NCBI GenBank assembly: GCA_013178225.1
Contig: JABLXE010000002.1
Span: 164,128 to 228,127, forward strand
Length of the DNA stretch: 64,000 nucleotides
Source of the DNA: Methanotrichaceae archaeon
GTDB lineage: Archaea; Halobacteriota; Methanosarcinia; Methanotrichales; Methanotrichaceae
Direction of reading: 5' to 3'
Part shown: positions 17,326 through 25,027 of the stretch, one piece after another
Numbering within the stretch: the stretch's first letter is position 1
Layout: every line of letters begins with the position of its first letter
Position numbers and translations under genes: made by a program
Notes under the pieces: model-generated
Databases searched by the model: none
The model's input: only the letters and a program-made list of their open reading frames with translations
Told to the model about the DNA's origin: nothing

Positions 17326-17824
17326 TTTTGTCTTTAATCCTGGGCAACTGCTTGAGAAAATAAACTGCAAGACGGTCGAAATCGTTTATGCCTCATATTG
17401 GATTTGAAAAGAGATAGTGGATTAACAATCGGAATTTTATAAATATGCATGCGGCTGACTTTGGCTATTGCGGTTCCTGGAATTAACATGCCGGATGGGT
17501 GTTGACCCGGGTCTGAGGAGCGGCAGTTGGGACCTGAAATTATTCTTCCTCTCTTGGTATGGCCTAAATTTGGGAAAAACATAACAATGTTATGGCTAAA
17601 AAAGATTGCAATATTGCTACTTCCTGGGATATTCGAGCCTTGACGAAATTGAATTGCCTGGTATCGCGAGGTCTTGGGCCGTCTCTTCAGGAAAAAACAA
17701 TGCCACTCATCGGTTAAATTATGGAAGATTTTTGGGTTGAATAAAATACATATTGTCCCCATGAAACATTTAAATCTAAGAAAGTTATTGAAGATATTCG
17801 GTAAATAGAATAGGAGCCTGAGAG
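17326..17824. other. Intergenic region between divergent surface-protein genes
   Basis: About 500 nt that I read as non-coding. A minus-strand frame of 142 codons is open here, but it has no SD, no recognisable fold and an odd composition. TTTAAAT near 17766 is a candidate TATA element for the plus-strand gene. The remainder may hold regulatory sites or an RNA; nothing is recognised. Confidence 0.35.
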
Positions 17825-19060
17825 ATGATGGGCCTGAAACTGATGCTGAGATGGGAATTATGTGCGGCTATCATATTGATAGTATTGCCTCTTTCAGCCT
17901 TATGTAATGAAGAACCATGCTGTAATATCGGTGCCCGTGACTTCATGAATCTTTCATGGACTCCTGCCGCAACAGCTCAAAATGAATCCTTTGATATATT
18001 CGCGCTGGGTGAAGAGATAGACCGGCAATGTATGCAGCTTGAGAATAAAGACATCTGCGATGTAACCGATCCTAATTCGTTGCCACGCTGCATCAGGTTC
18101 CTGGACGACTATGAAACGCAGCTCCGGGATCAAGCATTGCTGTTCGATAGCTTTGAAGAGCTGATATTTGAACAATGGCCCAGCCTGAGCGAAGAAGAGC
18201 GCATCGAATTGACTGCCAGCCTGGAGGATCTGCTGAGAAGGCAAAGCAATTTGCTTTTCCGCTTCCAGCTCTACATGAAGAGGCTGTGGTGCCTCCTTGA
18301 TGCCAAGGATAAGAAAAAATTCATAAATAGTTACGAGGACCTTTTAAAAAGACAGTCGGGTTTGCTTTTAGGATTTGAAGACCTGCTGCATTGGCAACAG
18401 CAGATAAGAGATTCTAAAATGTTCGATTTCCTGAGCAGCTTTGAAGATCTCATCCGCAGGCAGGCCATATTGCTGGATACGTTCAGCGATTTCTTAAGCG
18501 TCAACTGTCATGCTTTAAAGATCAGCAAAACCATTCAGCCATCCTGTGCCTGCGTCCGCCCCGGCCAGCAAGTTACTTACTATTATACTATCTCTAATAC
18601 CGAGAATTATACTGTGAAATGCATCAAAATCATAGATGACCGCCTGGGCTTGATAGCGGAGGGCATAACCCTTGGTCCTTATGAGAGCCGATCGTTCTCC
18701 AAGCAGATAGTAATCGACGAGCCGGTGGGGACTGTCATCTGCAACCAGGCCAGAGTCTACGGAATAGATCCAGAAGGATTTGCTATCTCTGCCCAAAGCA
18801 AGCGGATATGCATACGGGTAATGAGCGCCGCCGCAAATATCGATTCGATCACTACTGGACGGCAGAGGTCGCTAGCCTTTTCTACAGATCCAGCATCGGC
18901 CAGCAATTCTATAGAGATTAAGAAAAACCAAAAAAGAAATTGTTTGTCGAATCTTGATTCTGCAAGCCGGGAGATGATTAAAATCGCGGATCAGTCTGCA
19001 GCAGCATTCAATAACGCTAAAGCCTCAAACAGCATTAAGATGATGTCTGACCATAATTAA
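17825..19060 (+). CDS. Exported SFEDLLRRQ-repeat protein, 411 aa
   Basis: ATG at 17825 (or 17828) behind AGGAGCC. A signal peptide ends near S-A-L-C-N-E-E. Four helical units follow between about residues 90 and 230, again with paired motifs 14 residues apart, for example S-L-E-D-L-L-R-R-Q, S-Y-E-D-L-L-K-R-Q and S-F-E-D-L-I-R-R-Q. Then comes a DUF11-like domain beginning I-S-K-T-I-Q-P. The six-Cys cluster of its two paralogues is missing here; only V-I-C-N-Q-A remains at that point. The C-terminus is a 70-residue Ser/Ala/Asn-rich tail without a membrane anchor. Divergent from the 375-aa paralogue. Confidence 0.82.
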   Translation: MMGLKLMLRWELCAAIILIVLPLSALCNEEPCCNIGARDFMNLSWTPAATAQNESFDIFALGEEIDRQCMQLENKDICDVTDPNSLPRCIRFLDDYETQLRDQALLFDSFEELIFEQWPSLSEEERIELTASLEDLLRRQSNLLFRFQLYMKRLWCLLDAKDKKKFINSYEDLLKRQSGLLLGFEDLLHWQQQIRDSKMFDFLSSFEDLIRRQAILLDTFSDFLSVNCHALKISKTIQPSCACVRPGQQVTYYYTISNTENYTVKCIKIIDDRLGLIAEGITLGPYESRSFSKQIVIDEPVGTVICNQARVYGIDPEGFAISAQSKRICIRVMSAAANIDSITTGRQRSLAFSTDPASASNSIEIKKNQKRNCLSNLDSASREMIKIADQSAAAFNNAKASNSIKMMSDHN

Positions 19061-19223
19061 GTGGTGAGGCTATAAGCGATGAGTCTCATGTAATCGTTGG
19101 CCGCAAGCTCTAGTCCACGAGGGGCAATGCAGTCTATTACGCCTTCACTTCCTTGTATTTTCCTAAAGTCAGACCTTGCGATTCCACAAGATAAAACATC
19201 TCAAATTCACTTATAGGCACTCA

Positions 19224-19232
19224 TTTTAAATC
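19224..19232 (+). promoter_or_regulatory. TATA element for a leaderless E1-like gene
   Basis: TTTTAAATC is centred 27-28 nt before the ATG at 19256, so transcription should start at or next to the start codon. Confidence 0.5.
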
Positions 19233-19255
19233 GTTCGCGGATAACACTTCCATAG

Positions 19256-19981
19256 ATGCTAACCGACGCAGAGCTCGAGCGCTACTCCCGCCAGATCATG
19301 CTCTTCGGCCGATCTGGCCAGGAGCGGCTCCGGGAGACGACGGCCTTCATAGCCGGAGCAGGCGGTTTGGGCTCAGTTGTGGCCATTTATATGGCGGCAG
19401 CGGGCTTCGGCTGCATTCGCATTGCGGACTGCGACACGGTGGATGTAAGCAACCTGAACCGCCAGGTGCTGCACCGGACGATTGACGTCGGCCGGGATAA
19501 GACGGAATCGGCCCTTCAAACCCTGAAAGACCTCAATCCCACAATCGACATCCAGCCGGTGCAGGAGAGGCTTGACGAGCACAGCATCGAGGGCTTGCTG
19601 CGGGATTCCGACCTGATCATGGACGCCATGGACAACTTCGAGACCCGCTATCTCCTCAACCGGGCCGCGCTCCGTCACAACATCCCCCTCTTTCACGGTG
19701 CCATCAGCGGCTTTCACGGCCAGGCCACCACAGTTCTGCCGGGAAGATCGGCCTGTCTGCGCTGTCTTTTTCCCCGCGCTTTACCGCCCTCGACCTTTCC
19801 GGCTCTGGGCCCCACCTGCGGGGTGATCGGCTCGATTCAGGTCAATGAAGCCCTGAAGTTCGTGCTGGGCAAGGGAGAGCTACTGACCAACCGCCTGCTG
19901 CTGTGGGACGGTCTCGCCTCCAGCATGGACGAGCTGGCTTGCGAACGCAGACCGGCCTGCGAACATTGTCGCGATTATTAA
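19256..19981 (+). CDS. E1-like adenylyltransferase (HesA/MoeB/ThiF family)
   Basis: Adenylates the diglycine C-terminus of ubiquitin-like sulfur carriers. The nucleotide-binding G-A-G-G-L-G-S is at 34-40, with R-x-x-R-Q-I near 9-13 and D-N-F-x-x-R at 126-131. The zinc site is C167-x2-C170 with C235-x2-C238, and C188 (G-P-T-C-G-V-I-G) is at the position of the MoeB active-site Cys. The length (241 aa) is right for MoeB/HesA without a rhodanese domain. It leads a run with MoaD and MoaE, so MoeB activity is most likely; it may also serve the MoaD-like protein of the ycaO cluster. Probably leaderless. Confidence 0.9.
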   Translation: MLTDAELERYSRQIMLFGRSGQERLRETTAFIAGAGGLGSVVAIYMAAAGFGCIRIADCDTVDVSNLNRQVLHRTIDVGRDKTESALQTLKDLNPTIDIQPVQERLDEHSIEGLLRDSDLIMDAMDNFETRYLLNRAALRHNIPLFHGAISGFHGQATTVLPGRSACLRCLFPRALPPSTFPALGPTCGVIGSIQVNEALKFVLGKGELLTNRLLLWDGLASSMDELACERRPACEHCRDY

Positions 19982-20028
19982 TAGTATTCGAGCATACCTG
20001 GTGATGAATCAATCCTAGAGATGATCAT

Positions 20029-20481
20029 ATGACTGAAGAGAAGGGCAAGGCGCTGCTGGTGATGGGCTGTCCGGAGGTTCCCGTGCAGACGGGAATCGTC
20101 ATTTACCTGGCGGATAAGCTGCAGAAGGCCGGCTATCAGGTGACGGTGGCCGGAACCAATGCCGCGCAAAAGCTCATTCGGGTCTCGGACCCGGAAGAAC
20201 ACTACATCAAGGACCTGGCTGATCTGGATAGCTGCATCGCCGACCTGGCGGAGAAGAGGCGCGATTTCGACCTGTGCTTTGTGTTCATGCACAACGATTC
20301 CGGCATGACCTACGGGGCCACCTTCAGCGTTTTATCCAGGGCCCGGCTCTATGCCCTGGTCTTCGGCAAAAATGCGGAAGCTCTGGCCGAGACCATCGAG
20401 TATCCGGCAGAGAAGATCGTGGCCAAGGCGGTGCACAATCCCATGCCGCTCAAGAACAAGATCGACCGGGTGATCCTATGA
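20029..20481 (+). CDS. DUF1890-family methanogen protein
   Basis: A 150-aa protein of a family confined largely to methanogens. The start L-L-V-M-G-C-P-E-V-P-V-Q-T and the block D-F-D-L-C-F-V-F-M-H-N-D-S-G are family hallmarks. The fold resembles a Rossmann-like DsrE/flavodoxin arrangement, but no catalytic role is established. Its stop overlaps the ATG of the DUF1894 gene (ATGA), and the two families are regularly neighbours. Placement between an E1-like gene and moaD suggests a role in sulfur-carrier or cofactor chemistry; that is inference. Confidence 0.88.
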   Translation: MTEEKGKALLVMGCPEVPVQTGIVIYLADKLQKAGYQVTVAGTNAAQKLIRVSDPEEHYIKDLADLDSCIADLAEKRRDFDLCFVFMHNDSGMTYGATFSVLSRARLYALVFGKNAEALAETIEYPAEKIVAKAVHNPMPLKNKIDRVIL

Positions 20482-20834
20482 GCTGTATTGAGCAGCTGAA
20501 ATACAAGCTGATCTTGGAGCGGACCTCCTTCAAAGAGGCCCGCGAGTATGTGGAGAAAAATGCGGACGAGGTGTACTACGTCGATCCCGGCTACAAGATC
20601 TTCAAGGAATACTATATCATCGGCGTGCCGCCGGTGGCTCTGGGTGTCAAGGGCCGCGAGCTGCTCTTTCCTTACGTTAAGCCCTGCCACGGCACCTTCC
20701 TGATGGCTGTGGAGTCAGAAGAGGAGATCGAGAGGCTGCGCAAGAGCAAGAAGTCCCGGCCTTCCGAGAAAAAGAAGACCTCCCCGTCCCCAGATGCCGC
20801 TCCGGCCAGCTTTCAGGATATGTGGAAGAGATGA
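20478..20834 (+). CDS. DUF1894-family methanogen protein, 118 aa
   Basis: Starts M-S-C-I-E-Q-L-K-Y-K-L-I-L and contains F-K-E-A-R-E-Y-V-E-K-N and P-G-Y-K-I-F-K-E-Y, typical of DUF1894. Two conserved Cys (C3 and the one in K-P-C-H-G-T) could bind a metal or be redox active. The C-terminal 35 residues are a Lys/Ser/Pro-rich linker followed by F-Q-D-M-W-K-R. It is translationally coupled to the DUF1890 gene and followed 7 nt later by moaD. Function unknown. Confidence 0.88.
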   Translation: MSCIEQLKYKLILERTSFKEAREYVEKNADEVYYVDPGYKIFKEYYIIGVPPVALGVKGRELLFPYVKPCHGTFLMAVESEEEIERLRKSKKSRPSEKKKTSPSPDAAPASFQDMWKR

Positions 20835-20841
20835 TGCTTCG

Positions 20842-21117
20842 ATGAAGATCAAGGTCCGGGCCTTTGCCAGCTTCCGGGAGATGCTGGGGTCAGAACTGGA
20901 GCTGGATCTCCCGGATGAGTCCTCGGTCCAAGAACTTTTGGATGCCCTGGCCTCTCTTAACCCTCGTTTCTGCTCCGAGGCCTTTGACCGCTCAGGGCTT
21001 CTCAAGGACTATGTCCTGTTGATGAAAAACCGGAAGCGTCTGGACCGGGACAGCATGAATCAGGCGCTGGAAGATGGAGACGAGGTCGCCGTCTTTCCGC
21101 CCGTGTCCGGGGGCTGA
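20842..21117 (+). CDS. moaD: MoaD-type molybdopterin synthase small subunit
   Basis: A 91-aa ubiquitin-like protein beginning M-K-I-K-V-R-A-F-A-S-F-R and ending V-S-G-G, with the usual E-D-G-D-E-V-A-V-F-P-P before it. The diglycine is thiocarboxylated and donates sulfur to precursor Z in the MoaD-MoaE complex. moaE follows after 4 nt, which fixes the assignment better than for the other MoaD-like gene at 3051. I start at the ATG at 20842; the frame is open upstream through the end of the DUF1894 gene, but the protein family begins here. Confidence 0.9.
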   Translation: MKIKVRAFASFREMLGSELELDLPDESSVQELLDALASLNPRFCSEAFDRSGLLKDYVLLMKNRKRLDRDSMNQALEDGDEVAVFPPVSGG

Positions 21118-21121
21118 GACA

Positions 21122-21514
21122 TTGATTGAGATCACCGAAGACGACTTTTGCCCGCAAGAGATAATCGAGCGGGCCAAGAGCACCGCGGCAGGTGCAGTGG
21201 TTACGTTTCTTGGGACCGTCAGGGATGACGGCCTCCGGGAGATGGTGGTGGAGGCCTATCCTGAGGCGGCTTTGGCCGAGCTGGACAAAATATGCAACGA
21301 GGCTGCCGATCGCTTCGGACTGACTTCCGTTTACATCATTCACCGCCTGGGCCGCCTGGCAGTGGGCGACAACATAGTGCTGATCGTGGTCTCGGCCGCT
21401 CACCGCAGGGAAGCTTTCGGGGGGTGCAGTTTCATCCTGGAGGAGCTGAAAAGCCGGGTGCCGATCTGGAAGAAGGAGATCTTCGATGGGGGAGAACGGT
21501 GGGTGGGCACATGA
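21122..21514 (+). CDS. moaE: MoaE, molybdopterin synthase catalytic subunit
   Basis: 130 aa with V-V-T-F-L-G-T-V-R-D near residue 23, H-R-L-G-R-L-A-V-G-D, S-A-A-H-R-R-E-A-F and P-I-W-K-K-E, which are the MoaE core and active-site Lys/Arg motifs. It converts cyclic pyranopterin phosphate to molybdopterin with MoaD. The start is a TTG at 21122, 4 nt after the moaD stop, with GGGGG 8 nt upstream; the frame has no better start after moaD ends. It overlaps cutA by 4 nt. The cofactor likely serves tungsten or molybdenum formylmethanofuran or aldehyde oxidoreductases elsewhere. Confidence 0.92.
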   Translation: MIEITEDDFCPQEIIERAKSTAAGAVVTFLGTVRDDGLREMVVEAYPEAALAELDKICNEAADRFGLTSVYIIHRLGRLAVGDNIVLIVVSAAHRREAFGGCSFILEELKSRVPIWKKEIFDGGERWVGT

Positions 21515-21822
21515 GCCGGTTGGTTTTAGTGCTGTGCACTGCGCCTCCGGGCGGCTCCGAGAATATTGCGAAAGCGGTGGTAGAAGAGCGGCTGGCGGCT
21601 TGCGTGAACGTCTGTCCGGTCAGATCCTATTACACCTGGCAGGAGACGCTTTGCAGGGATGCCGAGGAGCTGATGATCATCAAGACCGAAGAGCGCATGG
21701 TCGAGCAGCTCAGCAGGCGAATAAAGGAACTGCACAGCTATGAGCTGCCGGAGATCGTGATTCTGCCCGTTGTCGGAGGTGATCCCGGCTATCTGCAGTG
21801 GCTGAGCCGGTCAGTAGGTTAA
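21511..21822 (+). CDS. cutA: CutA1 divalent-ion tolerance protein
   Basis: 103 aa with the CutA1 signature E-E-R-L-A-A-C-V-N, followed by Y-Y-T-W-Q-E and E-L-M-I-I-K-T, and H-S-Y-E-L-P-E-I near the end. Family members are trimeric PII-like proteins linked to copper or other divalent-metal tolerance, but their exact job is unsettled. The ATG overlaps the moaE stop (ATGA). Association with molybdopterin genes suggests a metal-homeostasis role here. Confidence 0.92.
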   Translation: MSRLVLVLCTAPPGGSENIAKAVVEERLAACVNVCPVRSYYTWQETLCRDAEELMIIKTEERMVEQLSRRIKELHSYELPEIVILPVVGGDPGYLQWLSRSVG

Positions 21823-21852
21823 TGATATATCTTCACAAATCCTCTATAAAAT

Positions 21853-22200
21853 ATGGCCCGAGAGCTGAGCGACAGAGACCGGCAGATCTTGATGAAGCTG
21901 GTGCCGGAGCTGGAAGAGCTGATCTCCAAGGGTATCGAGCTGGAATACCGCAATATTCTCCCTCCGGTTGCCAACCATCACTCCCGAGATGAGAACGACT
22001 TCGAACGTCGTCTTTCCGCCCTGTCGGACGAAGATATGAGGTACCTGGCCGATCTGGTGCTGGAAGGAACGGAGAGCACCGGCTGTCTTTACCCTGAGTT
22101 CGCAGAGGTGTTCTTTGCGCTGGCAGCAACGCGCCTCTCATCCGATGTTGCCGATAGGCTGCGCGAGGCCTACGAATCGGGCCTGGGGTGCGAAGTATAA
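21853..22200 (+). CDS. Unrecognised small protein, 115 aa; paralogue of the gene at 7217
   Basis: Aligns end to end with the 111-aa protein at 7217-7552. Shared features are L-x-x-x-D-x-x-I-L-x-K-L-x-P-x-L at the start, D-F-x-x-R-L-x-x-L-x-D-E-D, Y-L-A-D, and R-L-R-E-x-Y/F-E-S before a short tail. The Cys doublet of the other copy (C-L-L-C) is a single Cys here (T-G-C-L-Y-P), with another Cys in the tail G-C-E-V. It follows cutA by 30 nt and may belong to the moaDE operon. All-helical in appearance; function unknown. Confidence 0.68.
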   Translation: MARELSDRDRQILMKLVPELEELISKGIELEYRNILPPVANHHSRDENDFERRLSALSDEDMRYLADLVLEGTESTGCLYPEFAEVFFALAATRLSSDVADRLREAYESGLGCEV

Positions 22201-22277
22201 GGATCGCCCCCGTCCGGACTCTTCGCTCCTGGATCTTCCGGCAGATATCAGACCTGGGTTATTGCCAGAGGCATCAA

Positions 22278-23093
22278 ATGACCGTTACACGCATTCCGGG
22301 ATGCAAACGCTCCCCAGAGCTCTGCATCGATGACGGCGGGAAAAATCGCCTTCCTGTCGTCTTCGTCCATTCTCTGGGAGGAACGTTCTCTCAGTGGTCG
22401 GCGCAGCTGGCGGAGCTGAGAAAAAGCAGACGGGCCCTGGCCCTGGATCTGCGCGGGCACGGCTGCTCAGGGATCCCCGAGGACGGAGATTTCTCAATTA
22501 CCTCCCTCTCCGAAGATGTAGGCTCTGCAGTCGATCATCTGAATATTGACCGCTACATATTGGTGGGGCACAGCCTGGGCGGGAGCGTGGCCCTGGCGAA
22601 CGCCGGCTCTCATCCCAATCGAGTGGCCGGGCTGCTGCTGGTCGATCCCTCCGGAGATGCCCGGCAGGTTCCAAAAGAGCAGATGAGACCATTTCTGGCC
22701 GCTCTGGAGTCTGATTCCTATCGTCCGGTATTGGAGGAGTATTACCGCGGAATTCTGGAGAATTCGCAGCCTGCCGTGAGACAGAAGGTCCTGGCCGACC
22801 TTTTTGCCACGCCTCCTCAGGCAGTGATCGCAGCCTTCAGGGCGCTCACGCTGTTTGATCCGCTTCCGCCGCTGCAGAGCTTTTCCGGACCGAAGCTGTC
22901 GGTGCTGACCCCCTACAACGATGCGCCCTTCAGCCTTCATAAGATATATCCGGAGCTTCCTTTCGTCCTGGTGACCGGCACCAGCCACTGGCTGCACATG
23001 GACCGTCCCCAGGAGTTCAACCGCATACTTGACGATTTCCTGAAGGATGTCGAGCGGAGCCAAGGCTCGAAGGTCGAAGGGCCGATCAGGTGA
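22278..23093 (+). CDS. Alpha/beta-hydrolase fold protein, 271 aa
   Basis: A single alpha/beta-hydrolase domain. Visible are the oxyanion-hole region V-F-V-H-S-L-G-G, the D-L-R-G-H-G-C-S strand, the nucleophile elbow G-H-S-L-G-G and the catalytic His in T-S-H-W-L-H-M-D-R-P. An acid residue is plausible around L-T-P-Y-N-D-A. Members include esterases, lipases and C-C hydrolases; no substrate can be named. I start at the ATG at 22278, with AGAGG upstream; the open frame reaches back into the previous gene. It is followed 6 nt later by a HIT protein and ProC-like gene, probably one operon. Confidence 0.85.
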   Translation: MTVTRIPGCKRSPELCIDDGGKNRLPVVFVHSLGGTFSQWSAQLAELRKSRRALALDLRGHGCSGIPEDGDFSITSLSEDVGSAVDHLNIDRYILVGHSLGGSVALANAGSHPNRVAGLLLVDPSGDARQVPKEQMRPFLAALESDSYRPVLEEYYRGILENSQPAVRQKVLADLFATPPQAVIAAFRALTLFDPLPPLQSFSGPKLSVLTPYNDAPFSLHKIYPELPFVLVTGTSHWLHMDRPQEFNRILDDFLKDVERSQGSKVEGPIR

Positions 23094-23099
23094 AGGAGC

Positions 23100-23543
23100 A
23101 TGGACGAGAATCCCGAAAGCTGCATATTCTGCCAGATCGTGGCCGGTCGGGCCGGCGCTCACATAGTGCAGGAGGACCAGCATTCTCTGGCCATATTGGA
23201 CATTCAGCCCCTGGCACAAGGGCACTGTCTGGTTATACCAAAAAGGCATGTACCCTGGTGGCACGACCTATCCGAGGAAGAGACGGATAGCCTGTTTCGG
23301 GTGGCGAGGAAGACTGCAGGAATGATCATGAAGGCTTTCTCCCCGGACTTCGTGTGCATGTATGCCCGCGGAAGGAGGGTCCCTCACACTCACATCTTTT
23401 TGGTCCCGACCACCAAGGGCGATCCCCTGGACAGATACTTCAATGCCCTGGAGGGCTTTCAGGAGGCAGCTCTGCCGCTGATGGCGCTGCGGGACGGGGT
23501 TGTGATGAAAGAGACGGAAAAGAAGCTTCGGGAGACGAAATGA
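23100..23543 (+). CDS. HIT-family nucleotide hydrolase/transferase, variant triad
   Basis: A 147-aa histidine-triad protein. The N-terminal C-I-F-C-Q-I-V-A-G is the zinc-type start of many HIT proteins, followed by I-L-D-I-Q-P-L-A-Q-G-H-C-L-V-I-P-K-R-H. The triad region reads V-P-H-T-H-I-F, so the usual H-x-H-x-H is H-x-H-x-F; the middle, catalytic His is kept and the third is Phe. Family enzymes hydrolyse AMP-lysine, dinucleoside polyphosphates or similar. Overlaps the next gene by 4 nt. Confidence 0.87.
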   Translation: MDENPESCIFCQIVAGRAGAHIVQEDQHSLAILDIQPLAQGHCLVIPKRHVPWWHDLSEEETDSLFRVARKTAGMIMKAFSPDFVCMYARGRRVPHTHIFLVPTTKGDPLDRYFNALEGFQEAALPLMALRDGVVMKETEKKLRETK

Positions 23544-24346
23544 CCTCATTCGGCTTCATCGGCACCGGGCACCTGGGCAGCATGCTGGTGAGAAAGTTCG
23601 TACAGATGGAAGCCGTGGACTCTGGGGACATTCTGGCCAGCAACCGGACGCCGGAGAAGGCTGACCGGTTGGCTCAGGTGACAAACATCCGCATCTCGAC
23701 GAACCGGACGGTGGCGGAGCTTTCCGACGTCATTTTCATCTGCGTCCGGCCGCTGGAGGTCGCAGATGTCCTAAAAGAGCTGGAATTTTTGCTCACACCT
23801 GAAAAGCTGCTGATCTCGGTTGCGGGCGACGTCTCTTTGAAGGCGCTGCGAGAGCTGTGCAGTTCCCGCGTGGTTCGCGCCTTTCCCAGCATGACCTCGG
23901 AGCGGCTCAAGGGCGTGACCTTGCTGGCCTTCGGGGACAATGCAACCGCGGCTGACCGGCACCTGACCTCGCAGCTCTTTCGGACCATAGGCGAGGTCGC
24001 TCACGTTGAGGAGACGGACTTCGAGGTGCTGGCCGATCTCACCAGCTGTGCTCCCGGATACTTCGCGGCCCTCCTGCGCGAGTTCGTCCTGGCTGCGAAG
24101 TGCCGAGGAATCGAGGAAGAACTGGCAGAGCGGCTGGTCAAGGAGACCTTTCTGGGAACAGCCCTTCTGCTGGAGGACGAGAGCTTTCAGGGCTTGATCA
24201 CGAGTGTCGCCACCAAGGGCGGAATTACCGAGGCAGGAGTGAAGGTGATCCGGGAGGATGCTCCGGCGATGTTCGACCGGCTTTTCCTGGCCACGCAGGC
24301 CAGGCACGATCAGGTAAAAAAGCGCACCGTACTCGCAGAAAGATGA
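23540..24346 (+). CDS. proC: Pyrroline-5-carboxylate reductase-like NAD(P) oxidoreductase
   Basis: 268 aa with an N-terminal Rossmann motif F-G-F-I-G-T-G-H-L-G-S, an N-R-T-P-E-K loop and S-V-A-G-D-V, followed by a helical C-terminal dimer domain ending near A-T-K-G-G-I-T-E-A-G, which is the P5C reductase signature. The expected role is NAD(P)H reduction of pyrroline-5-carboxylate to proline. The signature is somewhat divergent (D-L-T-S-C-A-P-G-Y-F for the usual SGP), so a related imine reductase is possible. No proA or proB is adjacent. Confidence 0.8.
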   Translation: MTSFGFIGTGHLGSMLVRKFVQMEAVDSGDILASNRTPEKADRLAQVTNIRISTNRTVAELSDVIFICVRPLEVADVLKELEFLLTPEKLLISVAGDVSLKALRELCSSRVVRAFPSMTSERLKGVTLLAFGDNATAADRHLTSQLFRTIGEVAHVEETDFEVLADLTSCAPGYFAALLREFVLAAKCRGIEEELAERLVKETFLGTALLLEDESFQGLITSVATKGGITEAGVKVIREDAPAMFDRLFLATQARHDQVKKRTVLAER

Positions 24347-24442
24347 GCGCAAAAATACCGTTGAAAATATATCATAATTAATTGATATCCTGAAAACTTT
24401 TTTATTTCCTGACGACCCAATATCTAGCAAGGAGGAAGGTCA

Positions 24443-24994
24443 ATTAGCATTAAGCATTTTCTTATTTTATACGCAGTGATGGCGTTATGCCTGCCTGCCC
24501 TCGCCCAAATCCCGGAAAACGGCGGCAGTTCATCATCCACTGCTGCAGACGGCTGGCAGTCCCGGTTGAAGGCCATCGACTCTGCCGGCGCTCTCGGCCA
24601 ATCCGAGGCTGTAGCCGTATTAATAGATGCCTTGAAGGACAGGAACAGCAGCATCCGGGCCAGGGCCGTTGAAGCTCTCGGCCGCTACAACAACACTCGG
24701 TCCAGGGACGCGCTGATACAGTCGCTGGGCGATGGCAGTCCTCGGGTATCCGATCAGGCCAAGCTATCTCTCGTGAAGATCGGCTCATCCGTCGTTCTTC
24801 CCCTGATCGCGGCCCTCAGACACGATAACACAACCCTTCGAGCCAATGCCGCTCAGGTTCTGGGAAGGCTGCATGACGCCAGGGCAGTAGGACCTCTGAG
24901 GCAGCTTCAGATGGAGAGCAACAACAGCGAGGTCCAGACCAAGACCGCCTACGCCCTGAGAAAGCTGGACTGGAAGCGCGAGGGAACGTCCTAG
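24443..24994 (+). CDS. Exported HEAT-repeat protein, apparent ATT start
   Basis: The protein contains three to four HEAT/PBS-lyase-like repeats (A-V-A-V-L-I-D-A-L-K-D, A-V-E-A-L-G-R-Y, N-A-A-Q-V-L-G-R-L-H-D-A-R-A-V). From the first ATG (24479) only a truncated signal peptide would be made. Extending upstream in frame gives I-S-I-K-H-F-L-I-L-Y-A-V-M-A-L-C-L-P-A-L-A-Q, a complete signal peptide. The only codon at the right distance (7 nt) from GGAGG (24431-24435) is ATT at 24443. So I place the start there, at lower certainty; GTG 24476 is the conservative choice. HEAT repeats suggest a periplasm-like or surface binding role. Confidence 0.68.
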   Translation: MSIKHFLILYAVMALCLPALAQIPENGGSSSSTAADGWQSRLKAIDSAGALGQSEAVAVLIDALKDRNSSIRARAVEALGRYNNTRSRDALIQSLGDGSPRVSDQAKLSLVKIGSSVVLPLIAALRHDNTTLRANAAQVLGRLHDARAVGPLRQLQMESNNSEVQTKTAYALRKLDWKREGTS

Positions 24995-25027
24995 GTTCAA
25001 GTTGACGAGGTTTTCTGAGGTTTTAAC

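Noticed and set aside
17334..17762. 142-codon minus-strand frame between the divergent surface genes
   Set aside because: No SD, no recognisable domain, no signal peptide, and it lies in an AT-rich region that must hold two promoters.
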